A DNA stretch of 64,000 nucleotides from assembly GCA_026419405.1 (NCBI GenBank), contig JANZZL010000031.1, positions 36,088-100,087 of the forward strand, given 5' to 3'. The DNA is from Paracoccaceae bacterium. GTDB taxonomy: Bacteria; Pseudomonadota; Alphaproteobacteria; Rhodobacterales; Rhodobacteraceae. Below the pieces are notes generated by a model, which saw nothing but the letters and a program-made list of their open reading frames with translations, had not been told where the DNA came from and did not search any database. Positions 44,706-54,513 of this stretch are shown piece after piece (the first letter of the stretch is position 1; every line of letters begins with the position of its first letter). Made by a program: the position numbers and the translations under genes.

Positions 44706-45041
44706 ATGACGGAACGGGCAAAGCGGCAGCAGCAGGTCTACACGCTGCTGGTCGAGGTCGGGCGCAAGGCCGGTGACGGCCTGCCCGAGGGGGCGAGCGG
44801 CGCGGCGCTGATGTGCTATGCCGCGGGCGTGACCGAGGCCGAGGCGGTGAACGAGACGGTGGCGATCCTGCGCCAGGCCGACCTCGCCCCGCTGGACGTG
44901 ACCGGGCATGGCACGCTGGAGGAGCGCCTCGCCGCCGGCGAGACGGTGCCGGAGGAGGAGCGCGCCCTGATGCGCCGCGCGCTCGACGAGAACGCCGTCA
45001 TCGTCGCCCAGATGACGCCCTTCTTCGACGAGCCCGGGTGA
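44706..45041 (+). CDS. Uncharacterised small protein upstream of dapE
   Basis: 111 residues, soluble, acidic and helical, with no recognised family. Begins TERAKRQQQVYTLLVEVGRK and has a regular EAVNETVAILRQADLAPLDV segment, then VPEEERALMRRALDENAVIV. Composition is clearly protein-like (balanced Glu, Leu, Val), unlike the frames upstream. GGAGGGCCGGGCG precedes the ATG. It ends 51 bases before dapE on the same strand and is likely co-transcribed with it. Confidence 0.75.
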   Translation: MTERAKRQQQVYTLLVEVGRKAGDGLPEGASGAALMCYAAGVTEAEAVNETVAILRQADLAPLDVTGHGTLEERLAAGETVPEEERALMRRALDENAVIVAQMTPFFDEPG

Positions 45042-45092
45042 TGGACGCCCGCCCCTGCCTGTCGTAAGCCGCGGCGCCGGAGGATGCCCCCG

Positions 45093-46235
45093 ATGACCGA
45101 CCCCGTCGCCCTGACCGCCGCGCTGATCCGCTGCCCCTCGGTCACCCCGCACGAGGGCGGGGCGCTGCGGCTGCTGGAGCAGCTCCTGTCGGAGGCCGGC
45201 TTCGAATGCCGCCGCGTCGACCGGGGCCGGGTGAGCAACCTCTTCGCCCGCTGGGGCGCGAAGGGGCATCCGCGCAGCTTCGGCTTCAACGGCCATACCG
45301 ACGTGGTGCCGGTGGGCGAGGCGAAGGCCTGGTCGCGCGACCCCTTCGGCGGCGAGATCGCCGGCGGCGAGATCTGGGGGCGCGGCGCGGCCGACATGAA
45401 GTCGGGCGTGGCCGCCTTCGTCGCGGCGGCGGTGGACTTCGTGCGCGAGACCCCGCCCGAGGGCGCGGTGATCCTGACCATCACCGGCGACGAGGAGGGC
45501 GACGCCGAGGACGGCACGCGCGCGCTGCTCGACTGGATGGCGGCCGAGGGCGAGCGGATGGATGTCTGCGTTGTCGGCGAGCCGACCTGCCCCGAGGTCA
45601 TGGGGCAGATGATGAAGATCGGCCGGCGCGGCTCGCTCACCGCCCGGCTGACGGCGACGGGCGTGCAGGGGCACGCGGCCTATCCCGAGCGGGCGCGCAA
45701 TCCGGTCCATGCGCTCGCCGCGCTGGTGCACCGGCTCGCCGAGGCGCGGCTCGACGAGGGGACCGACCATTTCGAGCCCTCCACGCTCGCGGTGGTGAGC
45801 TTCGACGTGGGCAACGAGGCGTCGAACGTGATCCCCGGCGCGGCGCGGGCCCTGCTCAACATCCGCTTCAACGACCGCCACACCGGCGCCTCGCTGACCG
45901 GGTGGCTCAGGGCCGAGGCGGCGGCGGTGGCAGCGGCGACCGGTGTCGGGATCGAGGTTGCGGTGAAGGTTTCGGGCGAGGCGTTCCTGACGCCGCCGGG
46001 GCCGCTCTCGGACCTGGTCGCGCGCGCGGTGGAGGCCGAGACCGGCGTCCGGCCCGCGCTGTCCACCTCGGGGGGCACGTCGGACGCCCGCTTCGTCAGG
46101 GAGCATTGCCCGGTCGTGGAGTTCGGCCTGGTCGGGCCGACCATGCACAAGGCCGACGAGCGGGTGAAGGTCGATCACATCCGCCAGCTCGCCGCGATCT
46201 ACCGCCGGATGCTGGCGCTCTACTTCGCCGGCTGA
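45093..46235 (+). CDS. dapE: Succinyl-diaminopimelate desuccinylase
   Basis: Zinc-dependent M20 hydrolase releasing succinate from N-succinyl-LL-diaminopimelate in lysine/peptidoglycan precursor synthesis. 380 residues. [12 protein letters not shown] near residue 66 has the first metal His and Asp; ADMKSG supplies the bridging Asp; [11 protein letters not shown] near 131 has the catalytic Glu pair; the dimerisation domain is present and [12 protein letters not shown] holds the C-terminal motif. The ATG at 45093 suits the GGAGG better than the one at 45084. Its last 16 bases overlap the convergent CDF transporter gene. Confidence 0.95.
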   Translation: MTDPVALTAALIRCPSVTPHEGGALRLLEQLLSEAGFECRRVDRGRVSNLFARWGAKGHPRSFGFNGHTDVVPVGEAKAWSRDPFGGEIAGGEIWGRGAADMKSGVAAFVAAAVDFVRETPPEGAVILTITGDEEGDAEDGTRALLDWMAAEGERMDVCVVGEPTCPEVMGQMMKIGRRGSLTARLTATGVQGHAAYPERARNPVHALAALVHRLAEARLDEGTDHFEPSTLAVVSFDVGNEASNVIPGAARALLNIRFNDRHTGASLTGWLRAEAAAVAAATGVGIEVAVKVSGEAFLTPPGPLSDLVARAVEAETGVRPALSTSGGTSDARFVREHCPVVEFGLVGPTMHKADERVKVDHIRQLAAIYRRMLALYFAG

Positions 46236-47119
46236 GGCGCGTCCTCGCCGGCCACGTCCTTGTGCACGATCACGTCGGCCTGCGGATAGGCCTCGATGAT
46301 CGCCCGCCGCAGCGCCGCGCCGATGGCATGGGCCTCGCGCAGGGTCTGGTCGCCGTCGAGCTCGATGTGGATGTTGACGAAGACGGTGGATCCGGCGGTG
46401 CGGGTCTTGAGGTCGTGGAAGCCGCGCACGCCCGGCCAGCCCCGGACGATGCGGGCGATGCCCTCGACGATCTCGGGGTCGGCGCGGCGGTCCATCAGCG
46501 CGTCCCAGGCGCCGCGGAAGATCGACGCGGCCCCGACCGCCAGCATCAGCGCCGCGCCGAGCGCCACGACGCTGTCCACCTGGTAGAGCCCGTAGCGCGC
46601 CGAGACCCAGAGCGAGAGGATCGCGCCGAGGTTGGGCAGCAGGTCGCCGAGATAGTGCAGCGAATCCGCCCGCACCACGCGGCTGCCGGTGCGTGCCGCG
46701 ACGCGGCGCTGCCAGAGGACGAGGCCCACCGTCAGCAGGACCGACGCGGCCATGACCGCGATGCCGCGGCCCTCGGCGGCAAGCGGGTCGGGCTGGGGCG
46801 AGACGAGGCGCGCCCCCGCCGCCCAGGCGATCGCCGCCGCCGAGACGAGGATGAACAGCGACTGGCCGAGCGCGGCCAGATCCTCGGCCGAGGTATGGCC
46901 GAAGGCGTGGTCCTCGTCGGCGGGCCGGGCGGCGTAGACCAGCGCGGCGAGGCCGCCGAGCGAGACCATGAGGTCCATCGCGCTGTCGGCGAGCGAGGCC
47001 GCCACCGAAAGCGCCCCGGTCTCGCCCAGCGCCCAGAGCTTCAGCCCGACGAGCGTGAGCGCCACGGCCACCGAGGCCGCGCCGGCCGAGAGGTTGAGCG
47101 TCGTGTTGCGTGCGGCCAT
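46220..47119 (-). CDS. Cation diffusion facilitator (CDF) family transporter
   Basis: 299 residues, six transmembrane segments and a C-terminal ferredoxin-like cytoplasmic domain ([20 protein letters not shown]). Metal-site residues are visible in [16 protein letters not shown] (segment II, DxxxD) and in [12 protein letters not shown] (segment V, HxxxD); the [16 protein letters not shown] loop is a family mark. The HD-DD-type site suggests Zn, Fe or Mn efflux. The ATG at 47119 was chosen; the longer frame upstream is non-coding. Confidence 0.9.
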   Translation of the reverse strand: MAARNTTLNLSAGAASVAVALTLVGLKLWALGETGALSVAASLADSAMDLMVSLGGLAALVYAARPADEDHAFGHTSAEDLAALGQSLFILVSAAAIAWAAGARLVSPQPDPLAAEGRGIAVMAASVLLTVGLVLWQRRVAARTGSRVVRADSLHYLGDLLPNLGAILSLWVSARYGLYQVDSVVALGAALMLAVGAASIFRGAWDALMDRRADPEIVEGIARIVRGWPGVRGFHDLKTRTAGSTVFVNIHIELDGDQTLREAHAIGAALRRAIIEAYPQADVIVHKDVAGEDAPQPAK

Positions 47120-47186
47120 GGGCGTCCGTCGGGCATTGGCAGGAAGGTAAGGGCTCGGGGCGGCGAGGTGAAGGCGCCTCCGGCCC

Positions 47187-47696
47187 TCAGTCGGCCTGCG
47201 CGGGCTCGTCCTCGCCCCAGATCGCGGCGGCCTCGGCCCAGCCCTTCGTGCCGTCCACCGAGATCCGGCACCAGCCGGGCACGCATTCGCCAAGCCGCGC
47301 GATCACGCCGGCCTCGGCATAGGCGTTGATCGGCGCCCCCGGCTCCGGGCGGGCCCGGAGCGGGGTCAGGTCCTCCTCGACAAGCACGGTGCGCACGCCC
47401 GACAGCAACGTGTAGTGCACCCAGCCGCCGGCCCCGTCGCGGTCGGCCACCCGCCGCCAGTGGGAGTATTCGCCGATCACGCGGAGCGGCATGTCGCGGC
47501 GGCGGAACACCCAGTCGATGCGGTGGTCGGTGCCCGGCCCGCGGCGGGCGTTCGCCTCGTCGGCCTTGAGCGAGACGAAGCGCGGCATGGGCAGGTTGGT
47601 GACCGGGCCGCGGCCTTCCTCGCCGGCGCGGACCGGCACGGCCGCGAGCGTGGCGAGGAACGCGGGCAGGCAGGCGGCAAGCAGCGCGCGAATCAT
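47187..47696 (-). CDS. Exported SH3-domain protein
   Basis: 169 residues: signal peptide (ALLAACLPAFLATLAAVPVRA), then two bacterial-SH3-like repeats. The first reads SLKADEANARRGPGTDHRID to WVHYTLLSGVRTVLV; the second is shorter and ends GECVPGWCRISVDGTKGWAE with a Cys pair. Such proteins sit in the periplasm and often touch peptidoglycan. Divergent from the dehydrogenase at 47827. Confidence 0.85.
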   Translation of the reverse strand: MIRALLAACLPAFLATLAAVPVRAGEEGRGPVTNLPMPRFVSLKADEANARRGPGTDHRIDWVFRRRDMPLRVIGEYSHWRRVADRDGAGGWVHYTLLSGVRTVLVEEDLTPLRARPEPGAPINAYAEAGVIARLGECVPGWCRISVDGTKGWAEAAAIWGEDEPAQAD

Positions 47697-47826
47697 ATCA
47701 TGTCCCGGAGGATGCCCGTTTCCGCAATCTTGTTGCTCGTCCCTTGCCGCGGGTTCTTGTGCCCGGCTGCTCTATACGCCACTTTGCCATCCCGAACGAG
47801 ACCCGCAAGGAGGGAGGGGCGGCTTC

Positions 47827-48813
47827 ATGCCCGGACAGCGGCTCAGTGTTGTCGTCACGCGACGGTTGCCCGAGGCCGTGGAGACGCGGATGACCGAGCT
47901 CTTCGACGTGGAGCTGCGCCCCGACGACCGGCCGATGTCGCGCGAGGAGCTGGTCGCGGCGATGGCGCGGGCCGACGTGCTGGTGCCGACGATCACCGAC
48001 CAGATCGACGCGGCGATGCTGGCGCGCGCCGGCGACAAGCTGAAGCTGATCGCGAATTTCGGCGCCGGGTTCGATCACATCGACGTGGCGACCGCGCGGC
48101 AGCGCGGCATCCTGGTCTCGAACACGCCCGGCGTGGTCACCGAGGATACCGCCGACATGGCGATCGCGCTGATGCTGGCGGTGATCCGGCGGATCCCCGA
48201 GGGGCTGCGCGTGATGCAGGAGGGCACCTGGACCGGCTGGGCGCCGACGGCCTTCCTGGGCGGCCGGGTCGGCGGGCGGCGGCTCGGCATCCTCGGCATG
48301 GGCCGCATCGGGCAGGCGGTGGCGCAGCGGGCGCGCGCCTTCGGGATGCAGGTGCACTACCACAACCGCAAGCGGCTGCGCCCCGAGATCGAGGAGGCTC
48401 TCGAGGCGACCTACTGGCCGAGCCTCGACCAGATGGTCAGCCGGATCGACATCCTGTCGATCAACTGCCCGCACACGCCCTCGACCTTCCATCTGATGAA
48501 CGCGCGCCGGCTCAAGCTGATGAAGCCGACCGCGGTGATCGTGAACACCTCGCGCGGCGAGGTGATCGACGAGAATGCGCTGACGCGGATGCTGCGGGCG
48601 GGCGAGATCGCCGGCGCCGGGCTCGACGTGTTCGAGCGCGGGCACGACATCAACCCGCGGCTGCGCGAGCTCGACAACGTCGTTCTGCTCCCGCACATGG
48701 GCTCGGCCACGGTCGAGGGGCGGATGGAGATGGGCGAGAAGGTCATCCTCAACATCAAGACCTTCGCCGACGGCCACCGGCCGCCCGACCTCGTGGTGCC
48801 CTCGATGCTCTGA
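47827..48813 (+). CDS. D-2-hydroxyacid dehydrogenase (glyoxylate/hydroxypyruvate reductase-like)
   Basis: 328 residues. Catalytic Arg is in VNTSRGEVIDENAL, Glu in AGAGLDVFERGHDINP and His in VVLLPHMGSATVEGR; the NAD loop is LGILGMGRIGQAVAQRA near residue 157. The N-terminal KLIANFGAGFDHIDV is typical of GyaR-type glyoxylate reductases. The ATG follows GGAGGGAGGGGCGGCTTC. Not part of a visible operon; its end is 2 bases from the convergent RTX protease gene. Confidence 0.9.
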   Translation: MPGQRLSVVVTRRLPEAVETRMTELFDVELRPDDRPMSREELVAAMARADVLVPTITDQIDAAMLARAGDKLKLIANFGAGFDHIDVATARQRGILVSNTPGVVTEDTADMAIALMLAVIRRIPEGLRVMQEGTWTGWAPTAFLGGRVGGRRLGILGMGRIGQAVAQRARAFGMQVHYHNRKRLRPEIEEALEATYWPSLDQMVSRIDILSINCPHTPSTFHLMNARRLKLMKPTAVIVNTSRGEVIDENALTRMLRAGEIAGAGLDVFERGHDINPRLRELDNVVLLPHMGSATVEGRMEMGEKVILNIKTFADGHRPPDLVVPSML

Positions 48814-48815
48814 GC

Positions 48816-51659
48816 TCAGGCGATCGAGATGTCGTCGGCGAGGGCCGCCGCCATGGTCAGCCGCGCGATGGTCAGCACGTCCCCCTCGCCGAAGTCGAGC
48901 ACGGTGCCCGCCCGGCTGCTGCGGGCATAGGCCGCGAGGATCTCGTCGAAGCCGAGCTCCGCCCCGCCCCAGAGCCCGGCGTCGAGCATCAGCGTGTCGA
49001 TGTCATTGGCGAAGTCGGTGATCGTGTCGGCACCCGAGCCGCGGCGGAAGACGAACACGTCCGCCCCCGCGCCGCCGGTCAGCGTGTCGCGGCCGGGGCC
49101 GCCGGCAAGGGTGTCGTTGCCGACACCCCCCAGGATCAGATCGTCGCCCGCGCTGCCGTCGATCCGGTCGTCGCCGGCATCGCCGTAGAGGCGGTCGTTG
49201 CCGCCGCCGGCCAGGATCAGGTCGTCGCCCGCGCCGCCGTAAACGGTGTCGGCCCCCGCGCCGGGGCCGAAGTCGAACGAGGTGAAGCTGTCGTCACCCG
49301 CCCCGAGATACACGAGATCGCGCCCCGTGCCGGCATCGACCGCATCGTTGCCGGCCTCGCCCCAGACCGTGTCGTTGCCGCCGCCGGCCCCGATCGTGTC
49401 GTCACCGTCTCCGCCGTGGATGCGGTCGGCGCCGTCGGACAGGCTCTCGCCGGTGGGAAGGTAGAGGTCGTCTCCGGCGCCGAGGTAGGCGATGTCGTTG
49501 CCCCGGCCGCCGGCAACGGTGTCGTTGCCCGAGCCGGTGCGTTCGTCGATCAGGTCGTTGCCGTCGCCGGCGTCCACGACATCGTCGCCGGCCTCGCCCA
49601 GGATCGTGTCGTTGCCGCCGCCGGCGCGGATCGTGTCGCCACCGCTGCCGCCGTGGATCCTGTCGGCGCCGTCGGCGGTGCCGTGGTCCTCGGCGAGGAA
49701 CGTGTCCGCGCCATCGCCGAGGAAGGCGGTGTCGCTGCCCGGGCCGCCGATCACGAGGTCGTCGCCCGCACCGCCGGACAGCCGGTCCGCCCCCGCGCCG
49801 CCGTCGAGCGTGTCGTCGCCGGCGCCGCCGAGGATGCTGTCATTGCCGCGCATCCCGTGGAGGCGGTTCGCGGCGGCGGTTCCGGTGATCGTGTCGGCCC
49901 CGTCGCCGGTGACGGCATTCTCGATCTCGGTATCGGCGCCGATCCGGCCCCACGGGGCGCGGTTCACCGCGATCGCCGCGCCCGGCGCCAGCGAAAGCGC
50001 GACCGCCCCCTGGATCGCGGCGAGGTTCAGCCAGTCCGTCCCGCCATTGCGGTCGCGGATCACGCCGTCGCGGCCGGGGTCGAGTGCGGTGACGCGCCGG
50101 AAATCGGCGGTGACGTGGTGCACGTCGTCGGGTCCGTGCGGGCGGCCCCGGAAGTCGAGGGTGACCTCGGACACGGTGCCCGAGGCGGTTCCGGCGGGCA
50201 TCGAGGTCTCGAACGCCAGGCCCCAGGTCCCGGCGGCGAGGATGCCCATCGCGCCGCTGACGCCGAAGGTCCAGCGCAGCCCGTTCTCCAGCAGATCGCC
50301 GACCGCCTCGTAGGAGGTGGTGAGCGGGAAGTAGGCCCCGTTCGGCGCGAGCAGCGTCGCAATGAGCGAGGTCTGCGCCGGGAAGGTGGCGGACCAGGTG
50401 ACCTCGATCGTGACCGATACGTGCTCGACCACGAGCATCGCGTCGACCGCGACCTCGACCAGCGTCCGGTCGAGAGGCGTCGCCGGCAGCGTCCGGACGG
50501 AGGTGTCGGAGACGGTGAACGCCTGCTCGTTGGCCGAGGTCCGCGCTTCGCCGTGCATCAGCCGCCAGACCTCGGCCATGCGCACCGCGGCATGGGCATC
50601 GAGCCGGCCGAAGCCGTAGTCGATGCCGTGGCCCCGGCCGCCGCCGTTCCAGCTTCCCGCCGACTGGATCCATGCCTGCGAGGCCGGGTCCCAGACCTCG
50701 TTGCGGCCGAAGACCATGCTGCCGAGTTCGTTTGCCCCGCCCCGGCCGGCGGCCGAGCCGGTGAGCGCCGCCGAGGTCGCGAGGATCTCGCGCACGTCGC
50801 GCCAGCCGAGCCCCGGATCGGCCTCGAGCATCAGGGCGGCGGTGCCCGAGACCAGGGCCGCGGCGCCCGAGGTGCCGCCGAAGGCGCTGGTGTAGTCGCC
50901 CGCCGTGCCGGCGCGCGTGCTGTAGCCGCCGGGGCCGGTCAGGTCGGTGGTGACCCCGGCCTCCGGCGCCGAGATGAAGACGTTCGCGCCCCAGTTGCTG
51001 TAGAAGGTGACCCCGCCATCGCGGCCGATCGCGCCGACGGTGATCGCCGTGCGGGCCGAGTTGAGGCCGTCGCCCTGCGCGTTGAGGCCCTCGTTCCCGA
51101 CCGACTTGACCACCACGGTGCCGAGGCCGCCCCGGCCGGTGGCGGCCGCCTCGGCGAAGGCCTCGGCGATCGTCGCCGCGGTGGACCCCGGCGCACCGAG
51201 GTTCTGGTAGGGCGCGTAGAGCGGCTCGTAGCCCCAGCTGTTCGACATGACGTGGAAGGCCGATGCGTGGCGCAGCGCGGCGGCCTGCAGCTGGGGGTCG
51301 GCGAACTGGATGTCGGACAGGAAGTTGACGCCCGTGATCCGCGCCCCCCAGGCGACGCCGACCCCGCCGAGCCGGTTCCCCGCCTCGGCCGCGATGAGGC
51401 CGGCAACCGCGGTGCCGTGCCCGTCGTGGTCCGGCCCGGTCAGGGTCCGCGGGAAGGGGTCGTATTCAACCCCGCCGGACAGGAAGTGGAGCGTGCGGTC
51501 ATAGTTGGCGTCGAGGTCGGGGTGGGTGTACTGGACGCCGTCGTCGTAGACCGCGACCGTCACCGAGCGCCCGGCATATTCGTCCCAGATGCGGCGGATG
51601 TCGCCCATCAGGCCGAAGTGCCACTGCGAGCGGAACAGGGGATCGGCGGGCGTGGCCAT
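48816..51659 (-). CDS. RTX-type subtilisin-like (S8) serine protease
   Basis: 947 residues. An S8 domain has the complete triad: Asp39 (AVYDDGV), His81 (DGHGTAVAG) and Ser264 (FGGTSGAAALVSG), with the oxyanion Asn in SVGNEG. A P/proprotein-convertase-like beta domain spans about 385-540. From about 603 to 880 there is an RTX calcium-binding nonapeptide array (GGAGDDTLDGGAGADRLSGG and onward), ending with an FVFRRGSGADTITDF-type cap. There is no N-terminal signal, as expected for type I secretion. Three composite units of the form LGxGxDxF then GADxIxGG interrupt the array. No T1SS transporter is in the window. Confidence 0.9.
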   Translation of the reverse strand: MATPADPLFRSQWHFGLMGDIRRIWDEYAGRSVTVAVYDDGVQYTHPDLDANYDRTLHFLSGGVEYDPFPRTLTGPDHDGHGTAVAGLIAAEAGNRLGGVGVAWGARITGVNFLSDIQFADPQLQAAALRHASAFHVMSNSWGYEPLYAPYQNLGAPGSTAATIAEAFAEAAATGRGGLGTVVVKSVGNEGLNAQGDGLNSARTAITVGAIGRDGGVTFYSNWGANVFISAPEAGVTTDLTGPGGYSTRAGTAGDYTSAFGGTSGAAALVSGTAALMLEADPGLGWRDVREILATSAALTGSAAGRGGANELGSMVFGRNEVWDPASQAWIQSAGSWNGGGRGHGIDYGFGRLDAHAAVRMAEVWRLMHGEARTSANEQAFTVSDTSVRTLPATPLDRTLVEVAVDAMLVVEHVSVTIEVTWSATFPAQTSLIATLLAPNGAYFPLTTSYEAVGDLLENGLRWTFGVSGAMGILAAGTWGLAFETSMPAGTASGTVSEVTLDFRGRPHGPDDVHHVTADFRRVTALDPGRDGVIRDRNGGTDWLNLAAIQGAVALSLAPGAAIAVNRAPWGRIGADTEIENAVTGDGADTITGTAAANRLHGMRGNDSILGGAGDDTLDGGAGADRLSGGAGDDLVIGGPGSDTAFLGDGADTFLAEDHGTADGADRIHGGSGGDTIRAGGGNDTILGEAGDDVVDAGDGNDLIDERTGSGNDTVAGGRGNDIAYLGAGDDLYLPTGESLSDGADRIHGGDGDDTIGAGGGNDTVWGEAGNDAVDAGTGRDLVYLGAGDDSFTSFDFGPGAGADTVYGGAGDDLILAGGGNDRLYGDAGDDRIDGSAGDDLILGGVGNDTLAGGPGRDTLTGGAGADVFVFRRGSGADTITDFANDIDTLMLDAGLWGGAELGFDEILAAYARSSRAGTVLDFGEGDVLTIARLTMAAALADDISIA

Positions 51660-51813
51660 CGCCTGGCGCTCCGGTCAGCGGCGGGCGCCGGGCGCGCCGG
51701 AGGCGGCAGCCCGCCGGCGGCAGCGCGCAGGCGCCGAGCAACGGATGCCGCTTGTCTTCACGGAACCGGACCCCCCTCCCCCGCGCATCGGTCGCCGAGG
51801 CGGGGGGGCGGCG

Positions 51814-53178
51814 TCAACTCACGAATTGAGCCCGATTGTTTCCGGACCGTGAACGTTGCGTTCCCTCCCGGCGCGACAGGACGCGGTGCAGCAGGGCGAG
51901 GAGGGAGTCCGCCTGCGCCTCGGCCGTCTGCACCGCGACGGCGGCGAGGGTCCGGGGCGCGCCGCCGGCGATCTCGTCGGCCGTCGCGCCGATCGCGGCG
52001 GCGAGCACCCTGGCCGCCTCCGCCTCGGGGAGGCCGAGGGGAATCTCGCGCACGGCCGGCGTGGGCGGGTGCTCGGCCTGCCCGCCGGGGCCGGTGCGGA
52101 TCACGCGCAGGCCGCGCGCCAGGGCCTCGCGGACGGCGAGGCCGAAGCTCTCGCGGCAGCGGCTGGGAAAGATGAGCGCGTCGATGCCGCCGTAGAAGGC
52201 ATCCGCGGTTTCCGGCGCGAAGCGCGGCACGATGCGCCAGGTTCCCGGGAGGCGGTCGAAGGCTTGCGGGCGCCACCAGGGTGTGAGCACGCCGCCATCG
52301 GCCACGTCGAAGCGCAGGTCCCGCCGGCCGAGCTGGCGGACGGCGGCGCGCAGGAGGGGCCAGCCCTTCGCCGCGCTGGGGCCGCCGAGGTAGCCGAAGA
52401 CCGGCGGCCCCGCGCGGCCTGCGCGCGCCGCGGCGAAGTCGGGGCCGGGGGGCAGGATCCCGTTCTCCCACAGCGTGACGGGGCCGGTGCCGCTCGCCTC
52501 GCAGAAGGCGGCCGTCGCGCGGCTGGGTGCCGTCCGCAGGTCGGCCAGCCGGGCGAGCTGCGCGAGCTGCGCGCGCCGCGCCGAGGCCGCCCGTCCGGCG
52601 CAGGGGGCGCAGGCATCGGCGCCGGCCGCGGGCAGAAGGCAGGGGCCGTGATCGGGGCGCAGGAGGAACTGGCGCGCGCAGACCCACCAGTGGTCGTGGA
52701 AGCTGAGCACCGTGGGGATCCCGAGGCCCCTGAGCCCGGGCAGGAGGCCCGCGCCCAGATCCTGCAGGCAGTGCAGGTGGGCGATGTCGGGCGCGAGGCG
52801 GGCGGCGAGCGGCAGCACCACCGCCGCCACGGCGGGGTCGTCCTCGGCCGTTGCCGCCGTGCGTCCGGGCGGGAGCGCGACGAAATAGGCATCGACTCCG
52901 GGAAAGGGGGTCGTGCGCGACAGCGTGTAGGCGTCGGACCGGCTCCCCGGCCGCGCGGCGATCACGCTCACGCGGTGGCCCCGCCGGGCCAGGGCGGCGG
53001 CGGTGCGTTCGGCGACGAGGGTCGCGCCCCCCTGGGAATACGGGCTGAAGTGCACATTGGCGACCAGCACGTGGAGCGGCCCCGGTTCCGGCCGGCCGCC
53101 GGGGCCGTGGCCCGCGGGCGGCGGGCTGTCCTGCGGCGCGCAGTCGGGCGCGGCCGGCGGATCGCCGTGCCCGGTCAC
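51814..53178 (-). CDS. Glycosyltransferase family 4
   Basis: 454 residues, GT-B fold. The N-terminal Rossmann start HVLVANVHFSPYSQGGATLV follows a 35-residue Pro-rich lead. FHDHWWVCARQFLL with a Cys-rich DACAPCAG is characteristic of GT4 enzymes, as is the C-terminal donor site LIFPSRCRESFGLAVREALA. Transfers a sugar from an activated donor to a glycan. Start is a GTG overlapping the stop of the upstream gene (GTGA at 53178-53175). Last gene of a five-gene operon. Confidence 0.85.
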   Translation of the reverse strand: MTGHGDPPAAPDCAPQDSPPPAGHGPGGRPEPGPLHVLVANVHFSPYSQGGATLVAERTAAALARRGHRVSVIAARPGSRSDAYTLSRTTPFPGVDAYFVALPPGRTAATAEDDPAVAAVVLPLAARLAPDIAHLHCLQDLGAGLLPGLRGLGIPTVLSFHDHWWVCARQFLLRPDHGPCLLPAAGADACAPCAGRAASARRAQLAQLARLADLRTAPSRATAAFCEASGTGPVTLWENGILPPGPDFAAARAGRAGPPVFGYLGGPSAAKGWPLLRAAVRQLGRRDLRFDVADGGVLTPWWRPQAFDRLPGTWRIVPRFAPETADAFYGGIDALIFPSRCRESFGLAVREALARGLRVIRTGPGGQAEHPPTPAVREIPLGLPEAEAARVLAAAIGATADEIAGGAPRTLAAVAVQTAEAQADSLLALLHRVLSRREGTQRSRSGNNRAQFVS

Positions 53179-54425
53179 GACAGCCCCCAGGCGATCAGCG
53201 CCGGGTCGGCGGCACCGCCCGCGCAGCCCGATGCTTCCGCTTCGGCCCTGGTGCGGGCCGCGGCGCCGAGGGCCGCGGCCCGGCCCGGCGCCGCCAGGGC
53301 CGAGAGCGCGGCCGACCACTCGGCCGGGTTGCGCGCGAGAAGGCCGGTCTCGCCGTCGCGCACCGCGGCGGCAAGGGCGCCCACCGGGCTTGCGATGACC
53401 GCCCGCCCGACCGCGGCGGCGGCGAGCGCGGGCGCCGCGCCCCGGAGGCGGTTGTAGGCCGTGTCGGCCAGGGGAACGAGCACCGCGTCGGCGGTGGCGA
53501 GGGCGGACAGGCGCTCCTCGCGCGTCCGGCAGGGGATCGGCACGGCGGCGGCGGCGAGGCGGCGTGGCAGCCCGTCCGGAACGGGCCCGGGGATGAGCAG
53601 CCGCGCCTCCGGCCGCCGCGCCAGAAGGTCGTCGAGCGCGGACGCGGCGGGGGCGATGTCGCCCTCGGCCGTCTCCGGGCAGAGTGCGAGCGCAAGGCGC
53701 AACGGTCCGGGGCGGCGCGGGGCCGCCGCGAGGCGGGCACCGAGGGCGAGATCCGCGGCGCAAGGCCGGTCCGGCGCCAGCCAGACGGGCCGCGGGCAGA
53801 GCAGGGCGGCGTGCGCGGCGAGGTCGGGCGTCGCCGTCGACACCGCGTCGGCGGCCGACATGAGCTCGAGCGCGGCGGGCATCGCGCCGACGAGCCTGGC
53901 GCCGCCGGGGCCGGGCTGGTCGGCGCAGGCCGTCAGGCTGACCCGGGGCGCGTCGAGGTCGAACAGGACCGGAAGCGACAGCCGGCGCGCCTCGCAGATG
54001 AGCGCGGCCGTCGCGGCGCTGCGGCCGCAGCCTGCGAAGACGAGGTGCGTGGCGTCCTGCAGCGCCGTCGCCGCCGCGGCGGGGTCTTCCGGGCCGACGA
54101 TCCGGAGCGTGGCGCCGGGCCAGAGCGCGGCCAGCGTCTCGGCTCGCCCGCCCCAGGCGCCGAGTCGGGTGTCGGGCGTGACGGCCACGATGGCGGGCCT
54201 GCCCCCGGGGTTCCGCCGTGCGGCGTGGAACGCGCCCCGGCGCGCGAGTTCCAGCCATGCCGCCCCGAGCGGGTGGCCGGGGACGGAGGCCCCCGGCGCG
54301 GCGGGCCGATTGAGTTCGCCCGGCGCCCTGCCGAGGAGGTGCCGCCGCGCCCGCGCGAGCGCCTCGCCGACGCCCTCGGCACGGGCGACGGCGAGGAACC
54401 TGCCGCCCAGGGCACGGGCGCGCAT
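53175..54425 (-). CDS. Glycosyltransferase-like protein (GT-B fold)
   Basis: 416 residues. The middle reads like a GT-B N-domain (AIVAVTPDTRLGAWGGR, VLFDLDAPRVSLT). The C-half has LALALCPETAEGDIAPAAS, LLIPGPVPDGLP and a donor-domain-like DAVLVPLADTAYNRLRGAAP and ASPVGALAAAVRDGETGLL. Family assignment is by fold only; the usual E(x7)E motif is not clear. Overlaps the downstream GT4 gene by GTGA. Confidence 0.7.
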   Translation of the reverse strand: MRARALGGRFLAVARAEGVGEALARARRHLLGRAPGELNRPAAPGASVPGHPLGAAWLELARRGAFHAARRNPGGRPAIVAVTPDTRLGAWGGRAETLAALWPGATLRIVGPEDPAAAATALQDATHLVFAGCGRSAATAALICEARRLSLPVLFDLDAPRVSLTACADQPGPGGARLVGAMPAALELMSAADAVSTATPDLAAHAALLCPRPVWLAPDRPCAADLALGARLAAAPRRPGPLRLALALCPETAEGDIAPAASALDDLLARRPEARLLIPGPVPDGLPRRLAAAAVPIPCRTREERLSALATADAVLVPLADTAYNRLRGAAPALAAAAVGRAVIASPVGALAAAVRDGETGLLARNPAEWSAALSALAAPGRAAALGAAARTRAEAEASGCAGGAADPALIAWGLS

Positions 54426-54513
54426 CAGCGCACCCCGCGCCGGCCGGGCGGACCGCCGCGCCGGGCCGCGGGGCGCCGGGCGTGCGGCGGGCAGGCGCGG
54501 TGCGCTCCGGCCC

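Noticed and set aside
47750..47778. TATACG upstream of the dehydrogenase gene as a -10 box
   Set aside because: No -35-like hexamer occurs at 16-18 bases spacing.
47415..52175. 1586-codon plus-strand frame antisense to the RTX protease
   Set aside because: It mirrors the GGxGxDxUx repeats of the protease on the other strand (VVARAAVDPV-like patterns) and has no domain of its own.
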